Assembly (NCBI RefSeq): GCF_015493435.1
Contig: NZ_WGDD01000001.1
Coordinates: forward strand, 1 to 64,000
Direction of reading: 5' to 3'
From: Sulfurovum sp.
Lineage (GTDB): Bacteria; Campylobacterota; Campylobacteria; Campylobacterales; Sulfurovaceae
DNA: 64,000 bases
Shown here one piece after another: positions 21,177 through 32,252 of the stretch. Under the pieces are notes generated by a model. The model was not told where the DNA came from and made no database searches. It saw only the letters and a list, made by a program, of their open reading frames with translations. Position 1 is the first letter of the stretch; each line of letters opens with the position of its first letter. The position numbers and the translations under genes are program-made.

Positions 21177-21755
21177 TTACTTGAGCCACCGGACAAGATC
21201 GCGGCTCAGCTTGACCATGATCCGGTTCGTCGCTTCTGCATAGCCTTTTGCATCGATTGTGGGAGTATTTTCTCTGTAACTGAATCTTTTTACCTTCAGG
21301 AGTTTCCCTGTCTCTGCATTTGTCAGCGTGAACTGTATGGAAACTACCGCATAGGAAGCCTTGCCTCTTACATGATGCGAAAAATCAAAAATGGTACTCT
21401 CAAGCCGAAGGTTCTCTTCTATATTTGAAGTGTACGGTACCACCACTTTAAAAAGCCTGCTTTGCGAAAGTATCTGTATCATACTGCCCTGCAGCAGTCT
21501 GCCTATGTTGTTAGACCAGCGTGAATTCAGGTATTCGCCACTGTCAGACAGTGAATAGGAATAAAGCATCCCGTCCGTCAACTTTTCCCCCAGTCCGACA
21601 GGATAGGAGACTTTCAGTATTTTGTTTCTGTACTCTCCCCCCGAAACAGGTGATACATGAGGAATCAGCAAACTGTATACCTTCATCACCGGTGCTTCTT
21701 TAAAGCTGCATCCGCTCAGCAGAAAAAAACTCAACACAAGCATAATATATCTCAT
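21177..21755 (-). CDS. ABC-type transport auxiliary lipoprotein (PqiC/Mla-associated)
   Basis: Lipobox LSGCSFKEAPVMKVYSL; last gene of MCE operon. Confidence 0.75.
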   Translation of the reverse strand: MRYIMLVLSFFLLSGCSFKEAPVMKVYSLLIPHVSPVSGGEYRNKILKVSYPVGLGEKLTDGMLYSYSLSDSGEYLNSRWSNNIGRLLQGSMIQILSQSRLFKVVVPYTSNIEENLRLESTIFDFSHHVRGKASYAVVSIQFTLTNAETGKLLKVKRFSYRENTPTIDAKGYAEATNRIMVKLSRDLVRWLK

Positions 21756-22663
21756 TCTCCCGGCCCCCTTCTTCTTTTTCTCGAATTGAACAGCAGGCTG
21801 CTCGGATTGTTCTGCAGTTCTCTTGTCAGATCGGTCAGCTGTTCTGTTAAAATACCGATATCAACCAGCATCGGCTGAAACGTTTCTTTGATATTGTAGT
21901 CACCGCGGTTGAGACTCTTTTCCGCCTTCAGGGTCAAACGGTTGAAATTGACGGTGGCTTTCTGCAATGATTTGAGTACGGGAACGGTATTGTCTGTAAT
22001 GCGTGTAAAATCAGAACTGACCGTATGCACATCCTGGTTGAGTTTCACCACTGCTTTTTTATAGACATCGATAGTACGGTTGAAGTCATCCAGTGTATGG
22101 ACTGCTTTAGCGGTGAACGCATCGGTATGGTCAAGAATGCGGCTGAAAGCCCTGATATTCTTTTCACTCATCAGTTTTTCCGCTTTTTGCATAATATTCT
22201 CCAGGTTCTCCGCTATTGTACCCACCCCTTTTTTTGTTTTGTTAAACCACGAGGGGGCTGTTGGAATAACCGGGATTTGACCTTTTTTTGCCGTCAGAAG
22301 AGGCGATGCATTCGTCCCGCCTGAAATCTCTATGGCAAGCAGTCCGGTGATACCGAGCATTTCCGTATGCGCGACCATGTCTTTTTTAATGGGTACATCA
22401 CTGCGTATTTTCAGAAAAACATCGATACGTTCTATATTTTTGGGATCGATGTGTATGTCACTGACCCGCCCGACATTCACACCATGCAGTCTGACCGTTG
22501 AATCTTTCGACAGTCCGGATACAGATTCGGTCATAGACAGTTTATACATTTTGTACTGGTCCTGCATGCCGTATTTGGCAAGCCATAAGGTAAAAGCCAC
22601 AAGCCCTACCCCAAAAAGCAATACAAAAATACCGACGATCGTATAATTGACTTTACTATACAT
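21752..22663 (-). CDS. MlaD/MCE family protein
   Basis: N-terminal TM, VSGLSKDSTVRLHGVNVGRVSDI MCE motif. Confidence 0.88.
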   Translation of the reverse strand: MYSKVNYTIVGIFVLLFGVGLVAFTLWLAKYGMQDQYKMYKLSMTESVSGLSKDSTVRLHGVNVGRVSDIHIDPKNIERIDVFLKIRSDVPIKKDMVAHTEMLGITGLLAIEISGGTNASPLLTAKKGQIPVIPTAPSWFNKTKKGVGTIAENLENIMQKAEKLMSEKNIRAFSRILDHTDAFTAKAVHTLDDFNRTIDVYKKAVVKLNQDVHTVSSDFTRITDNTVPVLKSLQKATVNFNRLTLKAEKSLNRGDYNIKETFQPMLVDIGILTEQLTDLTRELQNNPSSLLFNSRKRRRGPGE

Positions 22664-23447
22664 TTTCTACCTTACTCAACTTGTCCACATACTTCTCTTT
22701 CGTGTAGTCATTTTTAAAAAACGCTTCGACAAAAGGATGTTGTGATTGTAACACATTTTTCAAAGAACCCTCTGCTACCACACGTTTGTCTGCCAGAACA
22801 GCCATCCTGTCCACGATGTTGAAAATACTGTCCAGATCATGTGTGATCATAACAACCGTAATGCCGAGCATATCGCGAAGCTCTACAATAAGTGCATCAA
22901 AATTGCGTGCACCCACCGGGTCCAGGCCGGAAGTCGGTTCGTCGAGAAAAAGCAGCTTGGGCTCCATGGCAAGGGCCCGAGCCAGTGCCGCTCTTTTAAT
23001 CATTCCGCCGCTCAGTTCGGAAGGGTAGAGGCTGCCCACATGGGCATCCAGTCCCACCATACCGATCTTGGAACGTACCAGCTGGTCACGCATTTCCTGA
23101 CTGATATCGGTATATTCTTTGAGCTGCACTTCAATATTTTCCGCAATGGTCATGGAGGAGAAAAGTGCACCGAACTGAAAAAGCACTCCCCACTCTTGTC
23201 TCAGCTGCTGTGCCTCTTGAAAAGTAATGCGGCCGAGATCTTTGCCCAGCACGACAATGTCACCGCTGTTGGGTTCCTGAAGCATGATCATCTCTTTCAT
23301 CAAAACCGATTTCCCCGCCCCGCTCTCTCCGAGAATGCCATAGATCTCATTCTCTCTGATCGTCAGGGAAACACCGTCATGAACCGTACGCTCACCGAAA
23401 CGGGTCACAATATCTTTGGCTTCTATAACGACTTTGTCAGGCATCAC
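22656..23447 (-). CDS. ABC transporter ATP-binding protein (MlaF-like)
   Basis: GESGAGKSVLM, LSGGMIKRAALARALA, LFLDEPTSGLDPVGA. Confidence 0.92.
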   Translation of the reverse strand: MMPDKVVIEAKDIVTRFGERTVHDGVSLTIRENEIYGILGESGAGKSVLMKEMIMLQEPNSGDIVVLGKDLGRITFQEAQQLRQEWGVLFQFGALFSSMTIAENIEVQLKEYTDISQEMRDQLVRSKIGMVGLDAHVGSLYPSELSGGMIKRAALARALAMEPKLLFLDEPTSGLDPVGARNFDALIVELRDMLGITVVMITHDLDSIFNIVDRMAVLADKRVVAEGSLKNVLQSQHPFVEAFFKNDYTKEKYVDKLSKVENV

Positions 23448-24547
23448 AGGTTAAGCTCCGTATAGATCACAGAGAAGAGTGCATCAAACGCAATGACCAA
23501 AAAAATGGAGTTGACGACACTCGCCGTGGTATGCAGTCCGAGACTCTCTGTATTGTCCGACACCTGAAAGCCCCTGAAACAGCCCACCGCCGCGATCACA
23601 AAAGCAAAAACAGGCCCTTTGATCATGCCCAGAATGTAATGTTTGACCTCCACAACTTCATGCAGTCTGTCCACAAACTGGGAAAAAGTAATATTCAGCT
23701 GCATATCTGACGCAACCATCCCGCCGAAAATACCCATAATATCAGAAAAAAAGATCAGCAGCGGCAGAGAGATGATCAGGGCAAACACCCGCGGCAGCAC
23801 CAGAAAACTGTAAGGATCAAAGCCCATCGTGCGCATGGCTGAAATTTCTTCCGTGATCTTCATGGCCCCGATCTCGGCCGTATAGGCTGAACCGCTCCGC
23901 CCGGCAATGACAATAGCCGTGATCATCGGGCCGAGTTCCCGCACAATGGAAATACCCACTGTATCGACAATATAGATATCGGCACCGAATTTTGCCAGTT
24001 CGACCGCTCCCTGGTAGGCGATGACCATTCCCACGAGAAAAGAGGTCAGACCAATGATCAGGAGTGCATTGAATCCCGAGTGGTGTATGTGGTAGGTCAT
24101 CTCTTTTAAACGCATGGTGCCAGGATGGATAAGGGCATGAAAAACAGCCGAAAAGAGCTGCCCCAGAAAGGCGACAAAATCTTTGATGTCTTTCAACCCT
24201 TCTACCGCACTCTTCCCTATGTCCCTGACAAAACTTGACTTTCGCGGCGGCACAGAAGCGACGGTATGTCCCATCAGCAGGTCATACATTTCTTTCTGGC
24301 TTTGCGTGTAGCCTTTGGGTTCCACTTTCGTTTTCTTTTGAAAATGTTCAAAATATTCGATAAAAAGCAAAACGCCTGCACTGTCAAATTCGTCCACACC
24401 GGAAAGATCCCAGACGATCCTGCGATCCAGAGGAACACGGCGCAGCACTGGTTCGATCTTTTGTACGGTAGAGAGTGTCCACTCTCCTGACGAAACGAGC
24501 GTCACCTGCTGCTGGTCTTCTTTGATAGACAAAAACTCCCTCTTCAT
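23444..24547 (-). CDS. STAS-domain/MlaE-type permease fusion
   Basis: N-terminal STAS-like region (DLSGVDEFDSAGVLLFIEY) followed by MlaE permease (GRSGSAYTAEIGAMKITEEI). Confidence 0.88.
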   Translation of the reverse strand: MKREFLSIKEDQQQVTLVSSGEWTLSTVQKIEPVLRRVPLDRRIVWDLSGVDEFDSAGVLLFIEYFEHFQKKTKVEPKGYTQSQKEMYDLLMGHTVASVPPRKSSFVRDIGKSAVEGLKDIKDFVAFLGQLFSAVFHALIHPGTMRLKEMTYHIHHSGFNALLIIGLTSFLVGMVIAYQGAVELAKFGADIYIVDTVGISIVRELGPMITAIVIAGRSGSAYTAEIGAMKITEEISAMRTMGFDPYSFLVLPRVFALIISLPLLIFFSDIMGIFGGMVASDMQLNITFSQFVDRLHEVVEVKHYILGMIKGPVFAFVIAAVGCFRGFQVSDNTESLGLHTTASVVNSIFLVIAFDALFSVIYTELNL

Positions 24548-24678
24548 CCCTCTATTATAGGTAAGATTAGATTAAGTTTTGCTATAATCCGTGTAATTTT
24601 CCAATTCAGCCGGGATGATACTTTGCGGAAGAGCTATACTCTCTATTGCATCAGCCGGGTTCAATACAGAGGTATGTC

Positions 24679-26544
24679 ATGAAACAGTTTGGTTTGGATA
24701 TCTGGGCAGATGATAATTTTTTCATCAACAACGATACGGTCAATGTCAACTACGGCAGCCGGCCTTCTCTGCTTCAAATCACACAGGAGATCCGGGAGAG
24801 AGGCTACAAAGGCCCTCTGCTGCTGCGTTTTCCCCACCTCATCAGCAAACAGATCCATACCCTCTTTGACACGTTCACACAAGCCAAAAAAGCATTTGGT
24901 TACCGGGGAAATTTTCATGCCGTTTTTCCGCTTAAAGTCAACCAGTTCCCCAACTTTATCCACGCTCTTATCGATGTTTCCCGGGACTATCATTACGGTC
25001 TCGAAGCAGGAAGCAAGGCCGAGCTTATCCTCGCCATAAGCAAAACCCCTCCCGGTGCTCCTATTACGGTCAACGGCTTCAAGGACAAAGAGATGATATC
25101 CCTCTGTTTCATTGCGGCAAAAACAGGACACAATATTACCGTGACCATCGAAGGCCTCGGCGAACTCGAAACGATCATTCAGGTGGACAGAGAATTCAAT
25201 TCTGACCAGGAACGCTCCGTTGCACCCAAGATAGGCATGCGCGTACGTCTTCACAGTGCCGGTACGGGTACCTGGGCAAAAAGCGGCGGCTACAGTTCCA
25301 AATTCGGACTGACGTCCACTGAACTGCTTGAAGCCTATGAAATGCTCACACAGAATGCACTGCTTGACCGTCTCTGGATGATCCACTTCCATATCGGTTC
25401 TCAGATGGGCGACATTGCCCCTCTGAAAAAAGCGCTCAGGGAAGCAGGCAATATTTATGCCGAACTGAAGAAACGGGGTGCGGACAGCCTTGGTGCCATC
25501 AATATAGGCGGCGGACTGGCAGTAGAATATTCCCAGCACGACAGCAGTATGGAACGAAATTATTCTCTCAGGGAATTTGCCAATGACGTGGTGTACCTGA
25601 TGCAGGAGATCTCCAGGAGCAAAGGTGTTGCAGAACCGGATATTTTTACCGAATCCGGCCGATATATCGCGGCATCCCATTCTGTACTAATCGCTCCCGT
25701 ACTGGAACTTTTTTCGCAGGAGTACCACCAAAAAGCGCTGCGCCTCAAAGCAGAGAATCCGCCGCTTATCCAGGAACTTTATGACCTTCTCCATACCATC
25801 AGCCGGAAAAATGCACGGGAGTATCTGCATGATGCCCTTGACCACATGGAGTCGCTGCTGACACTCTTCGATCTGGGTTATATTGACCTTGAAGACCGTT
25901 CCAATACTGAAATTCTGGTCAATCTGATCGTCAAAAAAGCGATCTCCCTGCTGAAGAATGAAGGTTCGGACGAACTCAAACGCCTTCAGGACCGTATTCA
26001 GGAGCGTTATCTCGTCAATTTTTCCCTCTTTCAGTCCCTGCCCGACTTTTGGGGACTGGCACAGCAGTTTCCGGTCATGCCCCTGGACAGACTCGATGAA
26101 AAACCAAGCAATCCGGCCAGTATTTGGGACATTACCTGCGACAGTGACGGAGAAATGGCTTTCAGCCGTGACCTGCCTCTCTACCTTCATGACATTGATG
26201 TGGGCAAAGAAGAGTATTTTCTTGCTTTCTTTCTTACCGGTGCCTACCAGGAAGTGCTGGGTATGCAGCACAACCTTTTCACACATCCCACCGAATGTGT
26301 CATCCGATTTAAAGAGGACGGCACATACAGCATCGGCAGCCTGATCGAAGCACAAAACCTCATGGATGTTCTGGATGATCTCGACTATGATACTGCGCTC
26401 ATCGACAAGACACTCAAACAGCAGATAGAGGAATCTCTCTTCATTTCCAAAGAGGAAAAAGAGGAACTTTTGGGAAAACTTTATCTTTATTTAAGTGAAA
26501 ACAGTTATCTTAAGACCATTCAGGCCATAAGTGAAAACAATTAA
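24679..26544 (+). CDS. speA: Biosynthetic arginine decarboxylase
   Basis: DIWADDNFFIN, HAVFPLKVNQ PLP-Lys motif, GLEAGSKAEL. Confidence 0.93.
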   Translation: MKQFGLDIWADDNFFINNDTVNVNYGSRPSLLQITQEIRERGYKGPLLLRFPHLISKQIHTLFDTFTQAKKAFGYRGNFHAVFPLKVNQFPNFIHALIDVSRDYHYGLEAGSKAELILAISKTPPGAPITVNGFKDKEMISLCFIAAKTGHNITVTIEGLGELETIIQVDREFNSDQERSVAPKIGMRVRLHSAGTGTWAKSGGYSSKFGLTSTELLEAYEMLTQNALLDRLWMIHFHIGSQMGDIAPLKKALREAGNIYAELKKRGADSLGAINIGGGLAVEYSQHDSSMERNYSLREFANDVVYLMQEISRSKGVAEPDIFTESGRYIAASHSVLIAPVLELFSQEYHQKALRLKAENPPLIQELYDLLHTISRKNAREYLHDALDHMESLLTLFDLGYIDLEDRSNTEILVNLIVKKAISLLKNEGSDELKRLQDRIQERYLVNFSLFQSLPDFWGLAQQFPVMPLDRLDEKPSNPASIWDITCDSDGEMAFSRDLPLYLHDIDVGKEEYFLAFFLTGAYQEVLGMQHNLFTHPTECVIRFKEDGTYSIGSLIEAQNLMDVLDDLDYDTALIDKTLKQQIEESLFISKEEKEELLGKLYLYLSENSYLKTIQAISENN

Positions 26545-26553
26545 GGATATAAT

Positions 26554-27255
26554 GTGAACCTATTCAGTCTTATCAAAGAGGACTTTCTCAATGTCAAGAG
26601 GAACGACCCTGCCCTGCATTCAACCTTTGAACTCTTTTTCAACTACCCGGGTCTCTGGGCACTCTTTTTTTACCGTTTCGCACATGCCCTCTACCAGACA
26701 GGTCTGCGCTTTCTTCCGCGTTTTATTTCTGCGATCGGACTTTTTCTGACCACCATAGACATTCATCCCGCTGCGGTGCTGGGCAGAAGGGTTTTCATTG
26801 ACCATGGGGTCGGTGTGGTCATCGGTGAAACAACGATCATAGGCAACGATGTCATCATTTACCAGCAGGTGACACTCGGCGGTGTCAGTACCAGCAAAGG
26901 AAAACGCCACCCGACGCTTGAAAACAATGTCGTCATCGGGGCAGGGTCCAAAATCCTGGGGAACATCACCATCGGAGCCAACTCCAAAGTCGGAGCCAAC
27001 TCTGTTGTCGTCAAAGATGTCCCTGCCGACTCGACAGCCATCGGTATTCCTGCCCGTGTCCTGAAAAGAGGGTATGACAAAACACCGCTGAGCCACAACA
27101 AGATCCCCGATGTCAACAAAGAGATTTTCGAATATCTGCTCAAGCGTATCGAAGTACTCGAAGATGCCCTGCCGAAGACAAAACAGAAAAACATCAAAGA
27201 GAGAGATCACCAGCTTGAAGAGCTCTATGACAACTTCATTCACAGTATGGAGTAG
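26554..27255 (+). CDS. cysE: Serine O-acetyltransferase
   Basis: Hexapeptide repeat, [42 protein letters not shown]. Confidence 0.93.
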   Translation: MNLFSLIKEDFLNVKRNDPALHSTFELFFNYPGLWALFFYRFAHALYQTGLRFLPRFISAIGLFLTTIDIHPAAVLGRRVFIDHGVGVVIGETTIIGNDVIIYQQVTLGGVSTSKGKRHPTLENNVVIGAGSKILGNITIGANSKVGANSVVVKDVPADSTAIGIPARVLKRGYDKTPLSHNKIPDVNKEIFEYLLKRIEVLEDALPKTKQKNIKERDHQLEELYDNFIHSME

Positions 27256-27317
27256 CAGATAACACTTTCTAAACCACTTTTGGATATAATAATTAAATTT
27301 TATTCAGAGGGTTTTTT

Positions 27318-28484
27318 ATGTTATCAGACCGTATACAGACACTTTCATCATCACTCACCATTGCTATTTCCTCCTTGGCCAGGGACCTCAAGGCACAAGG
27401 AAAAGACATTCTCAGTTTTTCTGCGGGAGAGCCGGACTTCGGTACCCCCAGACGCATCAAAGACGAAGCGATCAAAGCGATCAACGAAGGATTTACCCAG
27501 TATACCGCCGTACCCGGTATTCCCGAACTCCTTGAAGCGATAGCCGGCAAACTCAAAAGAGACAACGGGCTTGTGTACGAGCCTTCGGACATTATTGTCA
27601 GCAACGGGGCGAAACACTCCCTCTTCAATCTCTGCCAGGCACTCATCAACGAAGGCGATGAAGTGATCATTCCTGCTCCCTACTGGGTCACTTATCCTGA
27701 ACAGGTCAAATACTCCCAGGGCACGCCTGTCATCATCGAGACTGACGAAATGAACAATTTCAAGATCACAGCCAAGCAGTTGAAGGCAGCCATCACACCC
27801 AAAACCAAAATGCTTATACTCACTACCCCCTCCAACCCGACAGGTTCCGTCTATACCAGGGCAGAGCTTGAATCCATAGGAGAGGTCCTCAAAGGAACAG
27901 AGATCATCATTGCAAGTGACGAAATGTATGAAAAGCTCGTTTACGGTGCCGAATTCACTGCTACGGCAAGCATCTCCGAAGATATGTTCCGCAGAACAGT
28001 TACCATTAACGGACTGAGCAAATCTGTTGCGATGACAGGATGGCGTTTCGGCTACCTGGCTTCACCGAACAAAGAATTGATCTCAGTGATGAACAAACTG
28101 CAGAGCCAGAGTACGTCCAATATCAATTCCATTACCCAAAAGGCGGCTATTCCTGCGCTTGACGGAGAAGTCGACGATGAGATAGAGATGATGAGACAGG
28201 CATTTGAAGCCAGAGCCAAAGAGGCGGCAGAGCTCATGAATGAAATCGAGGGACTGAGTGTTCTCAGGCCCGAAGGTGCTTTTTATCTTTTTGTCAACAT
28301 CAAAGATATCAGCAATGATTCTATCACTTTCTGCAAAGAACTGCTTCAGGAAGTGGGTGTAGCCGTAGTTCCCGGCTTAGGGTTCGGGTCGGAAGGATAT
28401 TTCAGATTTTCCTTTGCAACCGATATTTCAACCATCAGAGAAGGTATCCGGCGGATCGACAAATACGTCAAAAGCAAGCGATAG
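27318..28484 (+). CDS. aspC: Class I/II aminotransferase (aspartate aminotransferase family)
   Basis: FSAGEPDFGTP, SNPTGSVY, GLSKSVAMTGWRFGY. Confidence 0.9.
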   Translation: MLSDRIQTLSSSLTIAISSLARDLKAQGKDILSFSAGEPDFGTPRRIKDEAIKAINEGFTQYTAVPGIPELLEAIAGKLKRDNGLVYEPSDIIVSNGAKHSLFNLCQALINEGDEVIIPAPYWVTYPEQVKYSQGTPVIIETDEMNNFKITAKQLKAAITPKTKMLILTTPSNPTGSVYTRAELESIGEVLKGTEIIIASDEMYEKLVYGAEFTATASISEDMFRRTVTINGLSKSVAMTGWRFGYLASPNKELISVMNKLQSQSTSNINSITQKAAIPALDGEVDDEIEMMRQAFEARAKEAAELMNEIEGLSVLRPEGAFYLFVNIKDISNDSITFCKELLQEVGVAVVPGLGFGSEGYFRFSFATDISTIREGIRRIDKYVKSKR

Positions 28485-28553
28485 GTCTTTTTGACTTCAG
28501 GGGAGGCAGCTTCGCTGTCATCCTCGCTTTTTCAGCGGCAAAGGGCTTTTTCC

Positions 28554-30632
28554 ATGAAGTTTTTCTATACACTTTTTTTTCTTTTCACTTTTGCTGCATT
28601 CCCGCTCCGGGCAAGCCCCAGAACAATCGATTTTTCCATGGTGATCTCGGGCGGTGTGAGTCTTGGAGCCTATGAGTCCGGCTACAACTGGGCTATGATA
28701 AAAATGATGAAGAACCTGCGTCAGCATGCCGTTTACATTAAGCCGGAGCTGCGTGCGGTCGCCGGTGCTTCTGCCGGCAGCATCAATGCTCTGCTCACGA
28801 CACTCTACTGGTGTCAAAAAGAAGATGTGCCGTTAAAGAACAGTGTGGAAGACAACCTTTTTTACGATACCTGGGTCGATCTCGGTATTGAAGATCTTAT
28901 GATTAAGGGTGAAGACCCCCATAACCAAAGTTCACTCTTCAGCCGCAGGGTTTTGCGTAAAAAAGCGCAAAAGATCATAGCGCATCTTCAAAAAGATATT
29001 TACAAAAAAGGGTGTGAAGTCGCTCTTGGCGTCTCTGTCACCAAAGCAACCCCCATTGTGGAAGACATTGCCGGAATACAGATCAAAAACCAGCATTTTT
29101 CCATTCCTTTCACGATGGAGGAGTATCAGGGGCATATGCGTATCAGCAACAGAAAGATGCCTCCCAGTACAGATTTTTACCTTTCCATTCCCGGCATCGA
29201 ACATAATGCTTCCAAAATAATCAATGTGCTTTTTGCCTCATCCGCTTTTCCCGGTGTCTTCCAGCAGGTCAAACTTGACTATGTGTACAAAGGAAAACCG
29301 TATAAAAATTATTTCATAGACGGCGGTGCTTATGACAATGTTCCGCTTCAACTCGCCATCGAACTGGACCGACGGTCTCACTTCTTTCTCTTTATGGACC
29401 CTTCCAATATGCGCAAAGAACCCAAACAAAAAGAAGAGGAGACGGAACAGGCTCCCATAGGTTTTTTCAGCAGCAATACGCTACCCCTGCTCAACACTCT
29501 GGAAATCTTTCAGTCCATGAAACTCTATGAGGCGATCAACAAATATTTCAGAGGCCATACGGACAATTCACTCATACTCTCTTCACGCTATCATCCTCTG
29601 ACCGGTAACTATCTTGAACACTTTGCTGCCTTTCTCGACAAAAATTTCAGACAATACGATTATCAGGTAGGCGTTTATGATGCCGTGTACCATCTTGCCA
29701 AAAAGCTCAGAACAGAAAAACATTTCAGCGGCTATTCGCAGGAAGCATTGATGCAGATACTTCAAAAAAAGATCGGCATCGACAAAAACCCAGATGCAAA
29801 AGAGGCATTCAAACTCTTTATGGACACTGAGTTTCACCATATCCGGCCCAAAACAGACAATCGCTACACTGCGATCTACAATGCCTTCAACCTGCAATGT
29901 ATCGACAGAAAACGCTATGGGTTTGAAGCGTTTAAAACGTTTCTTTCCAAACTCGATATGCACTATCTTCCTACCCCGAAAAGATCGTTTCTGCGTTATG
30001 CCAAAAAAGATATTGACAACTGGTACAAGAAACCGCTCCGCTTTGTGGTCAACCGTATCACGACCCTGGAGAACGACAGGGCGAAAGTCTACCCTGACTA
30101 CCGTTCTTTTGCCACACTCGCCAGTGTCAGTGCCTGGGCGGGAAGCACTTTCATCAAAGACAAAGAAGGCTTTGAATTTTTGCCGCTGAATGCCCCTGAC
30201 GATGGACAGAACGGCACGTTAAGAACCGCTCTGAGACTGCTGCCAGGAGGAATCTCTACCGACATGAAGAACGGCGGTATGAGCATGGGCTATACGGCAC
30301 TTTACCATTTGAACAAACCGCTGATCAGCGGTTTTGAAGGCAAAGCGTCCTATGTTCTGGGAAGCCATACCCCCGATTTTGTACGTTTTGATCTTGGCGC
30401 CTACAGCGAATACAGTAATGTCCTCAAATTCGGTGCCGGTGCCAGTCTGTTCGGAGATACAAAGGGGAAATTCTACAAAAAAGAAAGTGCCTACGGCTAC
30501 AACACGTACGTCGATCTGCTCGATATCTTCCGTCTCACCTATGTCCACCGGGGAGGCGATCTTTATACCAATGACTATCTTTATTTCGGTATTGAAAATA
30601 TTCCCAGTCTTCTCTACTGGCTGAGCCGTTAA
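28554..30632 (+). CDS. Secreted patatin-like phospholipase
   Basis: Signal peptide from M at 28554, SGGVSLGAYESGY, GASAGSINALL, DGGAYDNVPL. Confidence 0.85.
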   Translation: MKFFYTLFFLFTFAAFPLRASPRTIDFSMVISGGVSLGAYESGYNWAMIKMMKNLRQHAVYIKPELRAVAGASAGSINALLTTLYWCQKEDVPLKNSVEDNLFYDTWVDLGIEDLMIKGEDPHNQSSLFSRRVLRKKAQKIIAHLQKDIYKKGCEVALGVSVTKATPIVEDIAGIQIKNQHFSIPFTMEEYQGHMRISNRKMPPSTDFYLSIPGIEHNASKIINVLFASSAFPGVFQQVKLDYVYKGKPYKNYFIDGGAYDNVPLQLAIELDRRSHFFLFMDPSNMRKEPKQKEEETEQAPIGFFSSNTLPLLNTLEIFQSMKLYEAINKYFRGHTDNSLILSSRYHPLTGNYLEHFAAFLDKNFRQYDYQVGVYDAVYHLAKKLRTEKHFSGYSQEALMQILQKKIGIDKNPDAKEAFKLFMDTEFHHIRPKTDNRYTAIYNAFNLQCIDRKRYGFEAFKTFLSKLDMHYLPTPKRSFLRYAKKDIDNWYKKPLRFVVNRITTLENDRAKVYPDYRSFATLASVSAWAGSTFIKDKEGFEFLPLNAPDDGQNGTLRTALRLLPGGISTDMKNGGMSMGYTALYHLNKPLISGFEGKASYVLGSHTPDFVRFDLGAYSEYSNVLKFGAGASLFGDTKGKFYKKESAYGYNTYVDLLDIFRLTYVHRGGDLYTNDYLYFGIENIPSLLYWLSR

Positions 30633-30641
30633 TCCCTGATC

Positions 30642-31205
30642 TTATTTTGTATCTTTTTTCCTGGTCATAGCGTGCATCCCGTACCAGATAAGCCCTATGA
30701 CACTTACCGCTGCCAAAGGGGCGATCCAGGCATGGTGCTGCACAAAAGTGAACAGCAAAATGATCTTTGCACTGGCATAATAGGCACTGAGCCCGATAGT
30801 GAGTATAAAAATGATCGTTGCAAATATATTAAAGAATATAAACTTTTTAAAGTCATATTTTGACAGGGCCATGGAAATGGGTACCAGTGTTTTCACGCCA
30901 TACAGGAACTTCTGAATGAAAATCGCCCATACGCCGTATTTGCGCATAATGAGCGTGGCAAGTGCTATTTTGCGCTTGTGTTTGGCATAGTAGGGACGGA
31001 TATCTTTTTTATGGTATTTCCCAAGGTAGAAGAGAAAGTTGTCACCCATAAAATTGGCGACCATTGCCACGATCAGTGCCGTGGTCAGGTCCATATGTCC
31101 CAGATAGGAGAAAACCCCTGCCGCTGCCACAATGAAGAGAGAACCGCCGAAAGAGAAAAATGCGACCGCAAGATAACCCCAGGTCTCCAGAGAAGAAAAA
31201 TCCAT
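30642..31205 (-). CDS. DedA family membrane protein
   Basis: FMGDNFLFYLGKYHKK, FIQKFLYGVKTLVPISMAL; ORF-track start 31250 probably too long. Confidence 0.85.
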   Translation of the reverse strand: MDFSSLETWGYLAVAFFSFGGSLFIVAAAGVFSYLGHMDLTTALIVAMVANFMGDNFLFYLGKYHKKDIRPYYAKHKRKIALATLIMRKYGVWAIFIQKFLYGVKTLVPISMALSKYDFKKFIFFNIFATIIFILTIGLSAYYASAKIILLFTFVQHHAWIAPLAAVSVIGLIWYGMHAMTRKKDTK

Positions 31206-31305
31206 ATATATTCCAAAATTTAAAATTAGGCAATGATATCCAAATATCATTAACCAAGCACATCTTTAATGGTTAATTTTTAATTCATTGGCTATAATCC
31301 CAACC

Positions 31306-32220
31306 ATGATCAGCACACTGTTTTCCATCATTTTTGTGTATGTCTTCATCCTGCTCGGCTACCTTGCCAAACGCATCTTCAAAGACGACATGAATACCAA
31401 AACCCTGACATTGATGTCAGTCTACTTTCTTCAGCCCTTTGTAACGGTCTGGGGTTTCAGTACCGCCAGGCTGCATGAGGAACATTTCTTTGTTCCCCTG
31501 ATCTATCTGGCGATCATCCTAGCGCTGCTGCTTCCGACTATCCTGATAGGCAGATTGATATTTTCAGATATTAAAAAACGGGCCATCTTCTCTATCGCCG
31601 GATTTGTGGGTAATACAGGCAACATCGGTATTCCTCTCGGCATAGCACTTTTCGGAGAGCAGAGTGTCATTTTTACCACACTCATCAATATTGCCAATGT
31701 ATTCGTCGTGTATGGGCTGGGCGTCTATATCTACTCGCGCGGCTCTTTTGGCATCAGACAGTCGCTTTTCAATATTGTAAAAATTCCTATCATACCTGCT
31801 TCCCTCATTGCAATATTAATGAATATAAACAATATCCGGTTTACTCCCGAAATAGAAGAATTCTTTAAAATGGGCGCCTATGCAGGCATTGTACTGCAAC
31901 TCTTCCTGCTCGGTACCTTCCTCCAGGGGATCCGCATCAGAGAACTGCATCCCAAACTGTTCATAGGGACCATGAGCCAGAAATTCATCATTGTTCCCCT
32001 TGCTACGGCACTCATTCTCTCTATGACCGGCCTGCCGCTTTTTGTCCAGGGTGTCATTTTCATGGAAATGATGACCCCGCTTGCCGTGGCCAACATCAAT
32101 CTTGCCTCGCTCTACGACTGCCGCCCCAAAGATGTTACGTCCCTTATACTGCTGAGCACCCTGCTCTTTATTCCCCTGCTTTTTCTCCTCAGTTATGTCA
32201 TAAATCACTACTATTTGTGA
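31306..32220 (+). CDS. AEC family transporter
   Basis: Ten-TM-like profile, FVGNTGNIGIPLG motif. Confidence 0.85.
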   Translation: MISTLFSIIFVYVFILLGYLAKRIFKDDMNTKTLTLMSVYFLQPFVTVWGFSTARLHEEHFFVPLIYLAIILALLLPTILIGRLIFSDIKKRAIFSIAGFVGNTGNIGIPLGIALFGEQSVIFTTLINIANVFVVYGLGVYIYSRGSFGIRQSLFNIVKIPIIPASLIAILMNINNIRFTPEIEEFFKMGAYAGIVLQLFLLGTFLQGIRIRELHPKLFIGTMSQKFIIVPLATALILSMTGLPLFVQGVIFMEMMTPLAVANINLASLYDCRPKDVTSLILLSTLLFIPLLFLLSYVINHYYL

Positions 32221-32252
32221 TAAAATAACCCATTCTACATTGAGGAGTTCCC

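Noticed and set aside
24661-25680. 339-aa minus-strand ORF
   Set aside because: Antisense to speA, low-plausibility protein.
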